From: Denticeps clupeoides
Lineage: Eukaryota > Chordata > Actinopteri > Clupeiformes > Denticipitidae
Reading direction: 5' to 3'
DNA length: 64,000 bases
NCBI RefSeq assembly: GCF_900700375.1
Contig: NC_041726.1
Span: forward strand, 12,028,982-12,092,981
Made by a program: the position numbers and the translations under genes. Under the pieces are notes generated by a model that saw nothing but the letters and a program-made list of their open reading frames with translations, was not told where the DNA came from and did no database searches. Below, piece by piece: positions 51,512 through 62,994 of the stretch; positions within the stretch are counted from its first letter, which is position 1, and every line of letters begins with the position of its first letter.

Positions 51512-53666
51512 TATGTGTGTTTATATATAAATATATCAGGCTGTAAATGTATTCAGTGTCGGATCTAATGTTTTCTTATCTAAATATGGTAGAACTCTTT
51601 AATTCTTGCATAGCGTATACCTTATGCGTAAGAAATTTGAAGGTGAACTAATTATTTCAAAGATACTGCCCATATGAGATTTGAATAATCACGTGGTTTA
51701 ATAAGGGGTGGACAAATTAAAACTTTGTTCCCCAATGGGCAGGTTAATATGCGAATTTTGCTGATTACCCAGAAACTCTTCTGTTGATGGCAGACTCAGC
51801 TGTAGACGGCTGCTTAATTAACCCATGCATGTATTTAGATGAACACACAGATTTAGCATCACAGGAATAAAAAGAGAGAGGTAAGATCAATTTTGGTGAC
51901 ACTATGATGAACAGCGATGCGCTTGTCCCAGGCTAGTGATTTGTCCATCCCTGTGAAGCTGCACTGAGCATCAACAACACACATAGAATTGATTTCCAGA
52001 CTGGATTACAAAGATCTCCTGCTTGAGTCAGTCTGAATAAATCAATTGACACTTTCTGTGCTAGTCACAACACGGTCCATCAGATGCAGAGACTTGAATT
52101 AATCCATGACATAAACCACAGAGTTTTTGGGGGTAATTATGCAAAATGTTGGGACAGTGAGATGTCTAAGGTTAAACACGTCCTGATTTTGGTGTTTTGA
52201 TGCTTGCAGGTCGTTCATGAGGCCTACACAAGATTCGCGGAAGATTCCACCACGCAGTCCCAGTGGGACAATGACACTGACAACAATAAAGTTGAAATTA
52301 AGGTACAAATGGGTGATGTTGGACAGTGTTAACATGCATTCATCTTCACAAGGTTCAATAGCAATTGTACTCCACACCTTGGACACACTAATGAACTGGG
52401 ACCTATTGGTAACCATTTGGTAACCGTAGAAGGGACAAGAATAGGATTTATGAAAAACTCATTAAAGATTTCCCAAATATGCTAATTTAAATGGTGTTGC
52501 CATGTGTACAGTACAGGCCAAAAGTTTGGATGCACCTTCTCATTCAATGTGTTTCATGACCATTTACATTGGTAGATTCTCACTGAATGCATCAAAACTA
52601 TGAATGAACACATGTGGAGTTATGTACTTAACAAAAAAAGGTGAAATAAGTGAAAACATGTTTTATATTCTAGTTTCTTTGATCTGATTACTGCTTTGCA
52701 CACTCTTGGCATTCTCTCAATGAGCTTCAAGAGGTCGTCACCTGAAATGCTTTTCCAACAGTCTTGAAGCAGTTCCCAGAGGTGTTTAGCACTTGTTGGC
52801 CCCTTTGCCTTCACTCTGCAGTCCAGGGTTCAGGTCCGGTGACTGTGGAGGTCAGGTCTCCACTTTTTGTTAAGTACATAACTCCACATGTGTTCATTCA
52901 TAGTTATGATGCCTTCAGTGAGAATCTACCAATGTAAATGTTCATGAAAATAAAGAAAACACACTGAATAAGAAGGTGTCCAAACCTTTGGCCTACTGTA
53001 TTTCCTAATCTGAGATAAGTAATTTTATATAACCTATATTATATATATATATAGGTTAATTATAATATATCCTAATATAAAATAGCTTCTGCATTAAAAC
53101 ATTATACATTTCTGTTAAAAGGCAAATTTGCTAACAAATTTAGTTCCTGTGGTTTAGATGCAGGGATGGGGAATTCTCTCATCGTTTTCTTTCTTTATTA
53201 GGGGCTGGAAGTATCGAAAGCAGGCCGCTATCACACCCTCTCATCGGACAAGAACCTGTTAGAGATGAGTGACTCGGGCGTAGAGTTCAACTCCTCCATG
53301 CTTCCTTTAGATAGTGACACAGAGGTGCCCCACACTTACACATCCCAAAAGCTCCTTCTCGATTCTGTCCACTCCGATGGCTTTGTCACCGCGCAGCCAA
53401 CCATTGCCGAGGGCGACCAGAGTAATTCCCACACTCCCGACTCCATCCTGAGCGCCAGCCCAGCGACCCTGCCCAAAGCCGATGGCGTGACTGACAGTGA
53501 TCTCATGGGAGCTACGACACCTGAAACGGTCGCCGGGGCAACTGATCTTGATATGGGCCCTATTCCTACTCCCATCGCCGGCCTCATACCAGAGGCCAGC
53601 AAGGATGCTGTACCTGTGGAGGAATCCGTCCTCTCAGATTCTGGTCTGGAAAATTCCACCACTTGA
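46073..53666 (+). CDS. Uncharacterised single-pass membrane protein with three Ig-like domains
   Basis: Eight coding exons, 46073-46118, 46614-46634 (21-bp microexon), 46726-47010, 48418-48717, 48883-49170, 49461-49639, 52210-52302 and 53202-53666, join in frame to 558 aa. The first coding exon starts at 46068 after an acceptor. Residues 1 to about 19 look like a signal peptide ([19 protein letters not shown]). Three extracellular domains of about 95 residues (23-117, 118-217, 218-313) each fill one exon in phase 1-1, as in Ig-superfamily genes, and each ends in an Ig F-strand pattern ([27 protein letters not shown]). None has the usual B/F cysteine pair. N-glycosylation sequons include NVT and two NQT. 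One membrane helix (about 320-345) is followed by HRRAEKAKR. The tail of about 210 aa is Ser/Thr/Pro/acidic-rich with YHTL and YTRF (YxxPhi sorting-type) motifs and no clear ITIM. I do not recognise a named orthologue. Its place among MHC framework genes makes an immune or adhesion role possible but unproven. Confidence 0.85.
47278..47436 (-). repeat. SINE-B copy, internally shortened
   Basis: Reverse-oriented, with cacaacgaaatgtgtcctct at one side and caattcgaaccagcaacctt ... taggccaaccactgcccc at the head. In the Ig-like gene intron after domain 1. Confidence 0.8.
47853..48104 (-). mobile_element. Solo LTR of an LTR retrotransposon (Ty3/gypsy-like)
   Basis: A 252-bp block with TG...CA ends (tgtca at both ends when read on the - strand), flanked by a perfect 5-bp target duplication, tatgt at 47848-47852 and 48105-48109. 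On the - strand it has a TATA-like tataaag and a tattaaa signal, as an LTR would. No internal coding region is present: it is a solo fossil. The perfect flanks suggest it is not very old. Family is inferred from the ends and duplication length. Confidence 0.7.
51014..51037. other. Perfect 10-bp inverted repeat
   Basis: ATACTAGTGC (51014-51023) and GCACTAGTAT (51028-51037) around a 4-base loop, in the Ig-like gene intron 49640-52209. That 2.6-kb intron otherwise holds only a microsatellite and unique AT-rich DNA. Confidence 0.65.
51436..51508. repeat. (TA)n-(TG)n compound microsatellite
   Basis: About 16 TA units followed by about 20 GT units in the Ig-like gene intron. Confidence 0.95.
52507..53000 (-). 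mobile_element. Tc1/mariner-like DNA transposon, internally deleted
   Basis: Same ends as 14410-14940 (tacagtacaggccaaaagtt at the left). The remaining transposase end reads on the - strand ([36 protein letters not shown]). Deleted, non-autonomous. In the last intron of the Ig-like gene. Confidence 0.85.
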
Positions 53667-54038
53667 GAGGCCCTTAGATGTGCACCAAAAAGCATACCAC
53701 CTAAACACCTAAACCTAATAAGAAAAATTGAATTTTCACATAATTCACTGCTTGATTTCAGTTCTCGTACAGTCCTGACAATTTTTGTAACTAATGGCTT
53801 GGCTAATGTGCATTACAGCCTAACCCACTGGAAAACTTAAAAAAAATACGAACTAACATGTGGTTTCTGCACAGTGCATGTGATTGAATTAGATATTTGT
53901 ATTTGGGACTTTTTCGACGGTCCGAGAGCAAACAGGTAGTGTAGACAGACTCTTCTAATGCATGCAAGTCTCTTGGAGATACAGTCGGTAAACATGTAAA
54001 ATAATACGTTAAAAACTGTAGGTTTCCCAGGAGCACCA

Positions 54039-54044
54039 AATAAA
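54039..54044 (+). terminator. Polyadenylation signal of the Ig-like gene (probable)
   Basis: AATAAA 373 bp after the stop codon at 53666. Confidence 0.5.
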
Positions 54045-54059
54045 TGAGTAAAAGTAAAT

Positions 54060-56970
54060 AGTGATGCACATGTTTGAGTAAAAGGGATTTGTACCTATTT
54101 ATTCTGTAAATACTAGCATCTGTTTGGAAACTATTTGGACGAAATATGATGCCACATCAATGCCCTGGCATCAGAACAAGTACAACAGTTATTCAAAAGC
54201 AATAGCCAATCAAATAAACCACAAATGGAGAGTTCTTGACATGGCAATACGACACCCATAGACGGCCACAAAAACACAGAGGAAAGGGGAGTAGAACACT
54301 GGAAACATCTCAGGATATTGTGTGGTGAGAAGCAGTGGCTGAGGGCTTTGGCAGCTGTTTGGCACACCGCAGGCCAACTCTGCCTCAGCACTTTATAGGA
54401 GGAGAGAAGGCTGACTTTTCTGGAGTGTCAACTTGTGAGTGGATGAGAGAAAAAACCTGGGAACTTCCCCTTCTTTCCCATCACTCTCATTGCTTTAAGT
54501 CCCTGGCCATGGAATCAGAAACATGTGAGGAAGTAAAACACATCCATCCATCTTCTAAACCTGCGTATTCAGGTCAGTGTTGCAGGAGCTACACAATCCC
54601 AGTCTAATCCTGGTCTTATCGTCGGCGAGGGAAGGTTGCAGTATTATCAGAGTAGGGATCTCTTTGTCTGAGATGGAATTATGGAACTGGGCTGTAGAAG
54701 GACCTAATCAGAATTTGCCAGTGGTTGTTTGTGACAAACTTTTCAAAGGGAAACCTGCTGTGGATTTGGAAAATGTGCTTAATTATCTTTTCCCCCTAAT
54801 GAAATATGCATATGAAAGATATACAGATGCAAGGTTAGTCACTCATTTGGAAGTATTGTTTGCCATAATTGGCCTCTGTGTTTAATTTGCTTTTAAGGCC
54901 CTGAACACTATAGAGCTTGATTGCCACATCAACTCCATTATTTTCACTGACACAAATGTAAAAGTGTCCGTGCTATTATTTCCGCCATTTCCTTTCCAAC
55001 AAAAATAATTATCTTTCCACAATAGACTAACACGAAAGGCCTACGTTCAGTTTTCCTTCAAACCTTGTAGTGCCGAGAGTGCACCGGCCTCTGCGACTCA
55101 GACGTGCCAGCTTGACAGTCGATATTCACTTTGGCACTAAGTGAACCACTCTTCCCAAAGCCGGTGCCATTTAAATCCTCTGGGGTCGGCACCCTAGCAC
55201 GCTGCCAAGAATACTTTGTATGCAGATGAGAGCCGCTGGCAATTAGAGTGCAGTACTGAAAGCACGTCTAGATCTGCTGGGAATACTGCTACCTCACGTT
55301 GAATCTCATTTGTCTGTGGAAAGAATAAATAAAGAAGCAACTCAAAGGCACGTTTTTACAGTATTAAATTAAAAAAGCACAATAACAGTGACAACAATAG
55401 TACCTGAAGCTAGTTTAAGAACCAGCTAAATGTAAATAAAGCTCGGCAAAAGTCTTCATGACATTTCTATTTCTCCTTTTGGACGTAATTTCCTTGAACT
55501 AATAGGTGTATGAATTTGGGGGGGGTTAGATGTTGAATGTGAAGTGATGCAGTCACTTGATTCTAATAATACAGTATTTGAGCATATGGCTTAGAACTTT
55601 AGATTTATGGGCATTAGTTGGTGAAGAATGTGAATAAAAGATAACTCATGCTTCATAAAGGCCACTACCGACAAATAATGCAGGTTTCCTTGATTGCATC
55701 ATGTCGTTCCCTAATATGTGAATGAATGAATGAATGAATGAATGATGTTTAAAGCAATATTGCTGCAAATTCTTTGCAACATGCACAGGGTAAATGCACA
55801 ATTGACAAAAAAAAGGAATTTTAAGACATCACATATCGTCATTTCCCTGATGAACTAACCACAGGCAATGTCCAAGCACTCTGTATATACTTAGAATGCA
55901 TGTGAGTAAGTAGTAGTGTTTCTTACAGCAAGGCTGATGCAAGATTTTCTACTTTACTGCATTTTATGGAACAAACCTGATTTTGTCTAAAAGACCAGTA
56001 ATTGCATAGACACTTAATTAATTGCTATAATTTCAGCACAGGGAATGTTTTGTTTGTTTTGATAATGCAAGACACAGGAGAAATATTCTACGACTGTGTG
56101 TATAACCCTATTAATATGCCTGTACTATGCCGTTTTCTGCTATCTCAGCTGCTGTTTTTATATCTAGTATATGCACAAATGAAGAGTTAATAAAGCATGA
56201 CATTATTTATCTTGCCTGCGAGACAGCGGCCACTATATTTTACTCATCTCTTAATATTATAGTTAATACGTTTACATTATCTTGGTTGTCCACTGTGGGG
56301 CGGGAATTTTGTCAGTGTTGCTATGGTGTGTTTTGGAGCTGTTCACCCAAATCAGAGTCCTCTTTATAATGGATTACTCCCGAGAACTTGTCTACACCCC
56401 TCCAGTGTAAAAAAAAAAAAAAAAAAAAAAGTGCATGTAATGTACAAGAATGTCAATAGAGGGACAACAGGCAATGGTGTTATTTATTGTGCAGTTCTTC
56501 TGAAAGCCCTTAGAGATTAACTTTTATTTAACGTCACATTCAAATGTGTACTATTACTTAACTGAATCATGAATACCGTCATCTGATGATCAGATATAAT
56601 AGTTTTTTATGCTACCATCAGATCTGCATTTTAATGAATCAGTTCAGGAGAAAGCAAATAAGATGAGATCAGATGAGTTGGCTGTGACAAAAAGCCACTG
56701 ACTGAACAGAATTTCCCCAACATGGACAAGCATTATATTCCTTCTGTAAGCTTGTGTTAATTTGCTGCTTTATGCATATTCATTGTTTATAAATTGCTAA
56801 CTGATTCAGATTATTTGCATCACCATACAGACTTTTGTATTTACTTTTGACGAATGGACGACAATAATAAAACACTTTTGAAATCTAAAAAGCTTTTAGT
56901 GTTTTTTAATGTTTAATGTGCTTTTAATTTCAACAAGAAACTATCACTTTAATTTATAGCATTTAATTTT
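54060..56970. other. Intergenic unique DNA
   Basis: No gene or repeat is recognised apart from a (GAAT)n tract at about 55720-55745 and an A run at 56409-56430. The stretch 54.9-55.3 kb is more complex and GC-richer than its surroundings and could be a conserved regulatory element. Confidence 0.4.
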
Positions 56971-56975
56971 TAAAA

Positions 56976-57130
56976 AGTAAAGTGATTGTCATTGTGAAAC
57001 ACTGCAGCACAGCACACGGTGACACAACGAAATGTGTCCTCTGCTTTTAACCATCACCCTTGGTGAGCAGTGGGCAGCCAGTGGCACCTCAGTGGCACCT
57101 TGGCGGATCGGGATTTGAACCAGCAACCTC
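56976..57130 (-). repeat. SINE-B copy, internally shortened
   Basis: aagtgattgtcattgtgaaa to gggatttgaaccagcaacct, with the tRNA head cut off. Confidence 0.8.
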
Positions 57131-57289
57131 TATTCTCAGCATCTTCCACACCAACCACATCCATAAACGTCCTACTAGGACTTCCTCTTTTTCATACTCA
57201 GCATCCTTCTCCCAACCTACTCAGTGTCTCTCCTCTGTGTCCAAACCACTTTATCTCCCTAACACCCAACCCTAACTGGTCATCTAAAG

Positions 57290-57690
57290 CACTCAGAATC
57301 CTGTACATCCTCGTCACCCCCAACGCAAATCCCAGCATCTTTAACTCCCCCATATTCACTTTAACACAGACCTGTTGGACTAAAACCTACCCTGCACTGT
57401 CCAGTACCTCCAAACATGGACAGATGCTCTATACTGCACTGTGGACTCTTTTCTTTGGACAAATCATCACCAACCCTGCAACTGCAGGCTTACTTACTTA
57501 CCATGGAATGGCATCCCTCTCTGTATCAATCCTTCCCAAGGTTTCTTCCTTTCTTTATTTCTCTGTTCTAGAGTTGTTTTTTGTCCTCTGTGCAGAAGGG
57601 TTAAGTGTGGGGGGTGTCAACTGTAGGTCCTGTCAAAGCCCGATGAGACATTCTGTATGTGATTATGGGCTATATAAGAAATAAATGTTG
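57290..57690 (+). repeat. Interspersed repeat of transcript-derived look
   Basis: Contains ccttcccaaggtttcttcct, tcctgtcaaagcccgatgag and gggctatataagaaataaat, a tail motif series that is common as a repeat across teleost genomes. It overlaps an open frame of about 200 codons that starts in the SINE and resembles no protein, so I read it as non-coding. Confidence 0.4.
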
Positions 57691-58079
57691 TTTTAAGGTG
57701 AAGAAATGCGTGAAGACACTCTCAACTCCTTTATCTTTAAAGATTTCCCGTGTTTACAGGCCATTAACTGTATGATTTCGACTGTCGATGTTGTAATGCT
57801 CAGGCACAGGGACGAGATCTTGAAAATCGTTTCATGCGACCAGACAGCGTTTTTTTTTTTTTTTTTCACGCCAACTTTTTTAGAAACCCCTACAGCAGTT
57901 TCAGCTTCGACTTCAACAAGAACAAAATCAACATTTATTTCTAATGAAGCCCAAAATCCCATACAGTATGTCTCAATGGGCTTTGACAGGCCCTACTGTT
58001 GACTTGACCCTTCTACACACAAGGAAAAACTCCACACAAAAAAACTCGAGGAGAGAGTAAAAAAAAAAAGGAGAGAGTA

Positions 58080-58620
58080 AAAAAAGAAAGGATATTAATT
58101 ATACTTCCGCGCACGCATTCAAACGGGCCGCGGTTCCCGCGCCGGCGCGGGCGGAAGTGGCGTGGAATCTCGCGCGAGGAAGCCGGTCCGGCGCGCCAAA
58201 TTTCAAAGGACTTCCTTAAAGAAAAAGGAGCCGAGCGCGACGCGCGGCAAGCGGTCCCACCCCAAATAAACGCGACAGGTTCGGCCGCCTTCCCTCGAAC
58301 CGGGTACGTTGCGGACGGGACTCCGGAGCCGGCGGGACGGCGGCGGGTTCGACGGCGCGGATTAGCCGCTAGGCTAGCAGCCCGCTCCGCCCGCGGCGCG
58401 GCGGTCTTTGCGACCGGCTCTCCGGCCGCTTTTCTCCCGCGCAACTAGTCGCGGGAACCGCGTTTCCGTCGCCGGGATATTTGGCCCCGGAGTGCGGCGG
58501 CGGGCCGGTTCGCCGTCATCTCGGCGGCCGACTAACCGGACCGGGCAGCTCCGCGAACAAAAAGTCGCGCAGGAAAAAAAATTAATCTAGATGATCAGTC
58601 GCAGAACGACAATGCGGATG
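58080..58620 (+). promoter_or_regulatory. tcf19: CpG-rich promoter / 5' UTR region of tcf19
   Basis: Very CpG-rich. It holds an E2F-type GCGCCAAA at 58193-58200 directly followed by TTCAAA (58202-58207, a CHR on the - strand), and ETS-type ggaagtgg near 58153. A further non-coding exon starts at 58761 after a gtctctgcag acceptor. A 16-codon uORF (ATG at 58856, stop ending 58906) precedes the main start in another frame. Confidence 0.55.
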
Positions 58621-58961
58621 GAACTGTGAGAATGTTGTAACTTTTTTAAAAAAGCATAGAGGCCATTTCGGAGTCGGTTCTGTTCTGTGCCGCGTTTTGT
58701 ACGTTAAGTGTCAGTCTTTATTAAGAATTTATTAACTTTCGTGTATTTTTGTCTCTGCAGCTGACGCCACACCCTGCGGTCCAGCGCCCGGATTCCGCTC
58801 TCCCCTCCCCGGCCCCGAGACAGTAGTTTATTTCCGCGCCACGATCCGTGGGACCATGGTTCCGTCATGTGAGCACGTTATAAAAAGCCGCGGGGGGATG
58901 CAGTAAGGCGGCCAGTGGGAGGGGCTTGCTGATCAGGGTGAGAGCGGACCGGACCGGAACC

Positions 58962-61900
58962 ATGCTGTCCGAGGTCCAGCCGTGTTTCCAGCTGCTCCGC
59001 ATCGGCTCGTCCACGCCGCCCGGCGGCTCCGGCTCCGCCCGGGACATGTACACGTTCCGGCCGGCGCTCAGCCGCTCCGTGTTCCGCCTCGGCCGCTCGC
59101 CCGAGCTGTGCGACGTCAGCCTGGACTCGGCCGGCGTGTCCCGCGTCCACGCCGAGCTGCATGCGGAGAGGGAGGCGGACGGCGGCGCCGAGGAGGGCTG
59201 GCGAGTGAGGGTCAAGGACCGCAGCACCCACGGTCAGAGCTGCCGAGAGTTCCGCCCGCTTTCCGGCTGGCCACTTTATTAGAGACGCCTCTATCACGAC
59301 ATCTGTTTCTTTTATAGCCCACAATCACCTGCAGTGTGTTTCTAGTGACATCTGACACGCAATTTACAGCATTAATCAGACGCCCTTATCCAGAGCGACT
59401 AGTGACAGGGACAGTCCCCCCCTGGAGACACTCATGGCTGAGCAAGTGTCTTGCTCAGGGACACAATGGTAGTAAGTGGGGTTTGAACCTGGGTCTTCTG
59501 GTGTGTGTTACACAACGTCCACGCCAGGGACGGAATATGGTCTGGTATCCGCCTCAGGCGTGGGTTAGTGTGGGTTTTAGAAACGGTGTCTCTAATAAAG
59601 TGGCCAGCGTTTCATTCCTCAATCGCACTGAGTCTGTTGCTTTTGACCTTCACTGAAGTTCTGGTTTATTTGAGGACCATGAGGAGGAATTTAACCCATT
59701 ACGTGCATCTGCTTGTAGGAGTAATTTGGCACTGAATGAATTTTGAAATTACCTGTTAGAAGAAAGTTATTTGCTAATTACAGCACTTTTTTTTTTTTTA
59801 AATAGATTTTTGCTCATACCTAAGATTTAAATTTTGTCCTTTATTGTTTTGCCTTGAAACGATGCTTCTCAGTGCGTTCCAGGCCAATTCAGGTTCAAAG
59901 CTTTTTTTTTTTTTTTTAAAAACAAGAATTTTTAATTTAGCGAAGACATTATGATAGAAGATGCCTCGCTGCATTCTTACCACCTACGCCTAGCGGCTAA
60001 GGAATTAGACTCGTAATCAGAAGGTTGCGGGTTCGCCTGTCATGGTGCCCACTGCTCACCGAGGGTGATGGTTAAATACAGAGGACACATTTTATTGTGT
60101 CACCGTGTGCTGTGCTACAGCGCATCACATCACAGTGACAGTCACTTCCTTTTGTTGGAATGTAGTGCCTTCTAGCTTAAGAACGCCACAGCAGAAACCC
60201 GGAATCGGTGGGGGACGGCAGGAGGACTGTTTTATGAGGTTAAACGTCCACTTTCCACCCTCAGGCACGTGGGTTAACGAAGCTCGCCTGCAGCCAGGCG
60301 TCCAGTGGGAGCTTTCTGATGGGGACACGCTCAGCTTCGGGGGACAGCCCGACCGGGGGAGCACGGAGTTCTATTTCCTGTTCCAGAAGGTTAGCGTGCG
60401 CCCGCTGGACTTCGACGCCATCACCGTCCCCAAGGCTGGCTCGTTCTCCTCGGACCTCCAGAACCGCATCCGCACCAGTCTGGACTGCAAGGCCGACCCC
60501 AGCCTGGACCTCTCCAAGCTCTCCATCAACAGAGCAACGATCATCCTCAACTCCATCGGCAGTCTGAGCAAGATGAACGGCAGCTGTTGGACCTTCAAGA
60601 GGACGGACAAAATGGACACGGTGGACGTGGCCGGCACTCCGGTGTTCAAGTCCCTGGTGCCTCCCTCCACGCCGCCTCACTTCTCGCCCAGCTCCTTCAC
60701 CGCGGTGAAGTCGGCGCCCCCCTCGTCCAAGAACCGGCGCAAGTCCGCGCACACGGTGCTTCTGGAGGACGACAGCCTGGACGAGCCCGGGAGCTGCAAC
60801 GGCGCGGCGGCCGAGGACGACCACCACCGAATCAGAGGCAGGAAGAGGCGGCGGCTCTACAAGTCCGAGTCGGAGGCCATGCAACCTCCTCGGCCCAAGT
60901 TGGAGGCAACTGGGAGGATCTGGCAGCAGTTCGAGCCGAAGAGCCTGTCCACGCTGAACAGAGGTGTCCACCACAGCCACGCGATGGCGTCCAGCGCTAC
61001 GCTCAACCAACTACCACTCGCTCGCGCCCACAAGTGGGACATCAGGGACTTGAACGGTAACAGGAACAGAGTTGTGGCGGTCCACCACCACCGCCACCAC
61101 CACCAGCAGCAGAAGAAGAAGCATCTGTGCAGCCCGCCTTCGTCCCGGGGCAGGAGGAGGGCAAACAGCGCCCCGTTGTGCTCCCCTCTGGTGGTGGGAG
61201 GAGAGAATTACAGCCTGGCCTCGCCCTCTCTGCGCCTCTGCAAGGGGGGAAAAGTGAAGACCAAGTACGTCGGGTGAGTTTGGGGACTTCTGAAGGACAT
61301 TTTCACGTCTCTTTTTTCCTGTTATTTAGAGTTTTTAAACTGTTGTGCAGTTGTTAATCTTCATATCTTCGCTTGCTGTGTGTTTCATCACAGTACTGAC
61401 TTTTACATCCAGTCATCTTAATGCTTACAGTCAGTAGTTACAGGGACAGTCCCCCTGGAGACGCTCAGTGTTAGATGTCTTGCTCAGGGACTCAATGGTG
61501 TAGTAAGTGGGGTTCGAACCTGGGACTTGGTGGTCTTCTTCGAGTGTCTCGCCAACTAGGCTACTATCACCTTTATATATGTTAATGTCTTTATTGTGAG
61601 ACGTCTGACAAGCTCTCATGTTGTCCTTTTTATCTCTTTCCTTCACAGAAAGCGCCGTGGGCGTCCCCGCAAGCTCCCTGTTCCTCCCTGTCCTGCCAAC
61701 CTTTCTCCAGCCTCATCGTCCTCATCTTCATCCTCCTCCTCCTCCTCGTCTTCCTCCTCGTCCTCATCCTCCTCAGACACCGATGACGACGAGGAGGAGG
61801 CGGGATTCGCACCGGGGGCGGAGAGATGCGCCGCGGCGTCCCGCTGCCGACTGCCCCAGCAGGACCCGGTGCAGTGGGTCCAGTGTGACGACTGTGACGC

Positions 61901-62000
61901 CTGGTACCACGTGGACTGTCTGCACTGCGACCGCACCGCCCTGCTGGACCCCAACGCCGATTTCCACTGTGGCTGCAGACCAAAGACGAAATATAACTAA
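58962..62000 (+). CDS. tcf19: TCF19, FHA- and PHD-finger nuclear protein
   Basis: Three coding exons, 58962-59232, 60265-61273 and 61649-62000, give 543 aa plus stop. Exon 1 starts MLSEVQPCFQLLRIGS (human MLPCFQLLRIGG). The FHA domain (about 10-115) spans exons 1-2 with LGRSPELCDVSL, SRVHAELH and HGTWVNEARL. The conserved linker blocks TEFYFLFQKVSVRP, ATIILNSIGSLSKM and NRRKSAHTVL match mammals. An AT-hook-like KRRGRPRK follows, then about 20 Ser, an acidic run and a PHD finger (about 490-538, WVQCDDCDAWYHVDCLHC). TCF19 is a G1/S-linked nuclear factor whose PHD binds methylated histone H3K4. It is longer than the human protein (345 aa) because of the middle linker with a His/Gln/Lys-rich stretch. 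SINE-A and SINE-B copies sit in intron 1 and another SINE-A in intron 2. Confidence 0.94.
59361..59513 (-). repeat. SINE-A copy
   Basis: Reverse-oriented in tcf19 intron 1, from aatttacagcattaatcaga to ggggtttgaacctgggtctt. The head is partly missing. Confidence 0.8.
59978..60152 (+). repeat. SINE-B-related copy with a different tRNA head
   Basis: The head (gcctagcggctaaggaatta, B box gggttcgcc) differs from other SINE-B copies. The body ctgctcaccgagggtgatgg and tail match. It ends about 110 bp before tcf19 exon 2. Confidence 0.75.
61423..61570 (-). repeat. SINE-A copy
   Basis: Reverse-oriented in tcf19 intron 2, with acagtcagtagttacaggga and the B box ggttcgaacc preserved. Confidence 0.8.
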
Positions 62001-62988
62001 CACGCCCAATTAGCAGCTGACCCAGCTGTCCTCGTCCATCACTTTCTGACTTGTCTTAATCTGCGCTAAAAAGGCAACATTTAATTAACGCGTGCTGACG
62101 CCTGCACTTACGAAGAGGTCACGACCCACGGATCATAATGACATTTAACAGCGGCTGATTCACTCGGTTGACTTTTACAAACCTCTTTTTTTCCCCGGTT
62201 TCCTCGCCGCTAAATGCCAGCGTTGCTTGCGTGAGACGCGGAATGAAAGCGGGGTTCGCCCTGTTCACCCACTACTCTCTACTTTCAAGGGCCCCTGAAG
62301 CTGCTCCGTTTCGCTTTTAAATTTCGCCTGATAACGGGACCGATTGCACTCACAACACCTTACGACCTCCCCCACACACTCACGCGAAGGGTGCGGTCTG
62401 ATGCTCAACGCAAACAGCACGACAGACTTCTCCTCCACGTGTTTTTGCTATTTTTTTAACTAACGGGATGTCAGTGTGATCATGACAATGTTGCTGCTTT
62501 TTTTTTTTTTTTTTAATTATTTGTAAAAAGAAAACAAATGAATTGCAGAATCATACATACTGTACTATGTATTGCTTAAGTATATGAATGCCCTTCTTTT
62601 GTTGGCTTTAACGTGTTTGATAAATCGAATGAAGGTGTTGTATATGTTAGACATTGTTACACTTTCACCTGCATATATATCATAATATAGCAATATTGTG
62701 TAGCCGCGTTGTACCTTTTTTTATATAGACGTACATTCAGTGACAACGTTGGTTTTCAATCAGTTTAAATGTCTGTGGCTGTGAAATCATAAATGTGTGA
62801 ATGTGCTTTTGATGTGGAAAATTCATAGTCTGGGACTACTTCTCAAATGTCAAGCTTCCCATTAGGATTTTTTATTTTTTTTCTCTCCTTAATTAACACG
62901 AGTCTTGATTGTTTTTCCACTAACAAATTTGCATAGTTGTGTCTTCTGCAATACGTTGACCTAATTCAGCTTATAATATGATTTTAAA

Positions 62989-62994
62989 AATAAA
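62989..62994 (+). terminator. tcf19: Polyadenylation signal of tcf19 (probable)
   Basis: AATAAA about 1 kb after the stop. A second is at 63096-63101. Between the stop and here is AT-rich 3' UTR with nothing else recognised. Confidence 0.45.

Noticed and set aside
54577-54885. 102-codon open frame downstream of the Ig-like gene
   Set aside because: No recognised family, no promoter or splice support; kept as intergenic.
57070-57684. 204-codon open frame
   Set aside because: Begins inside a SINE-B and continues through a widespread teleost repeat; not a host gene.
60261-61010. Antisense open frame (249 codons) across tcf19 exon 2
   Set aside because: Same reason: opposite a GC-rich coding exon with conserved FHA and linker blocks.
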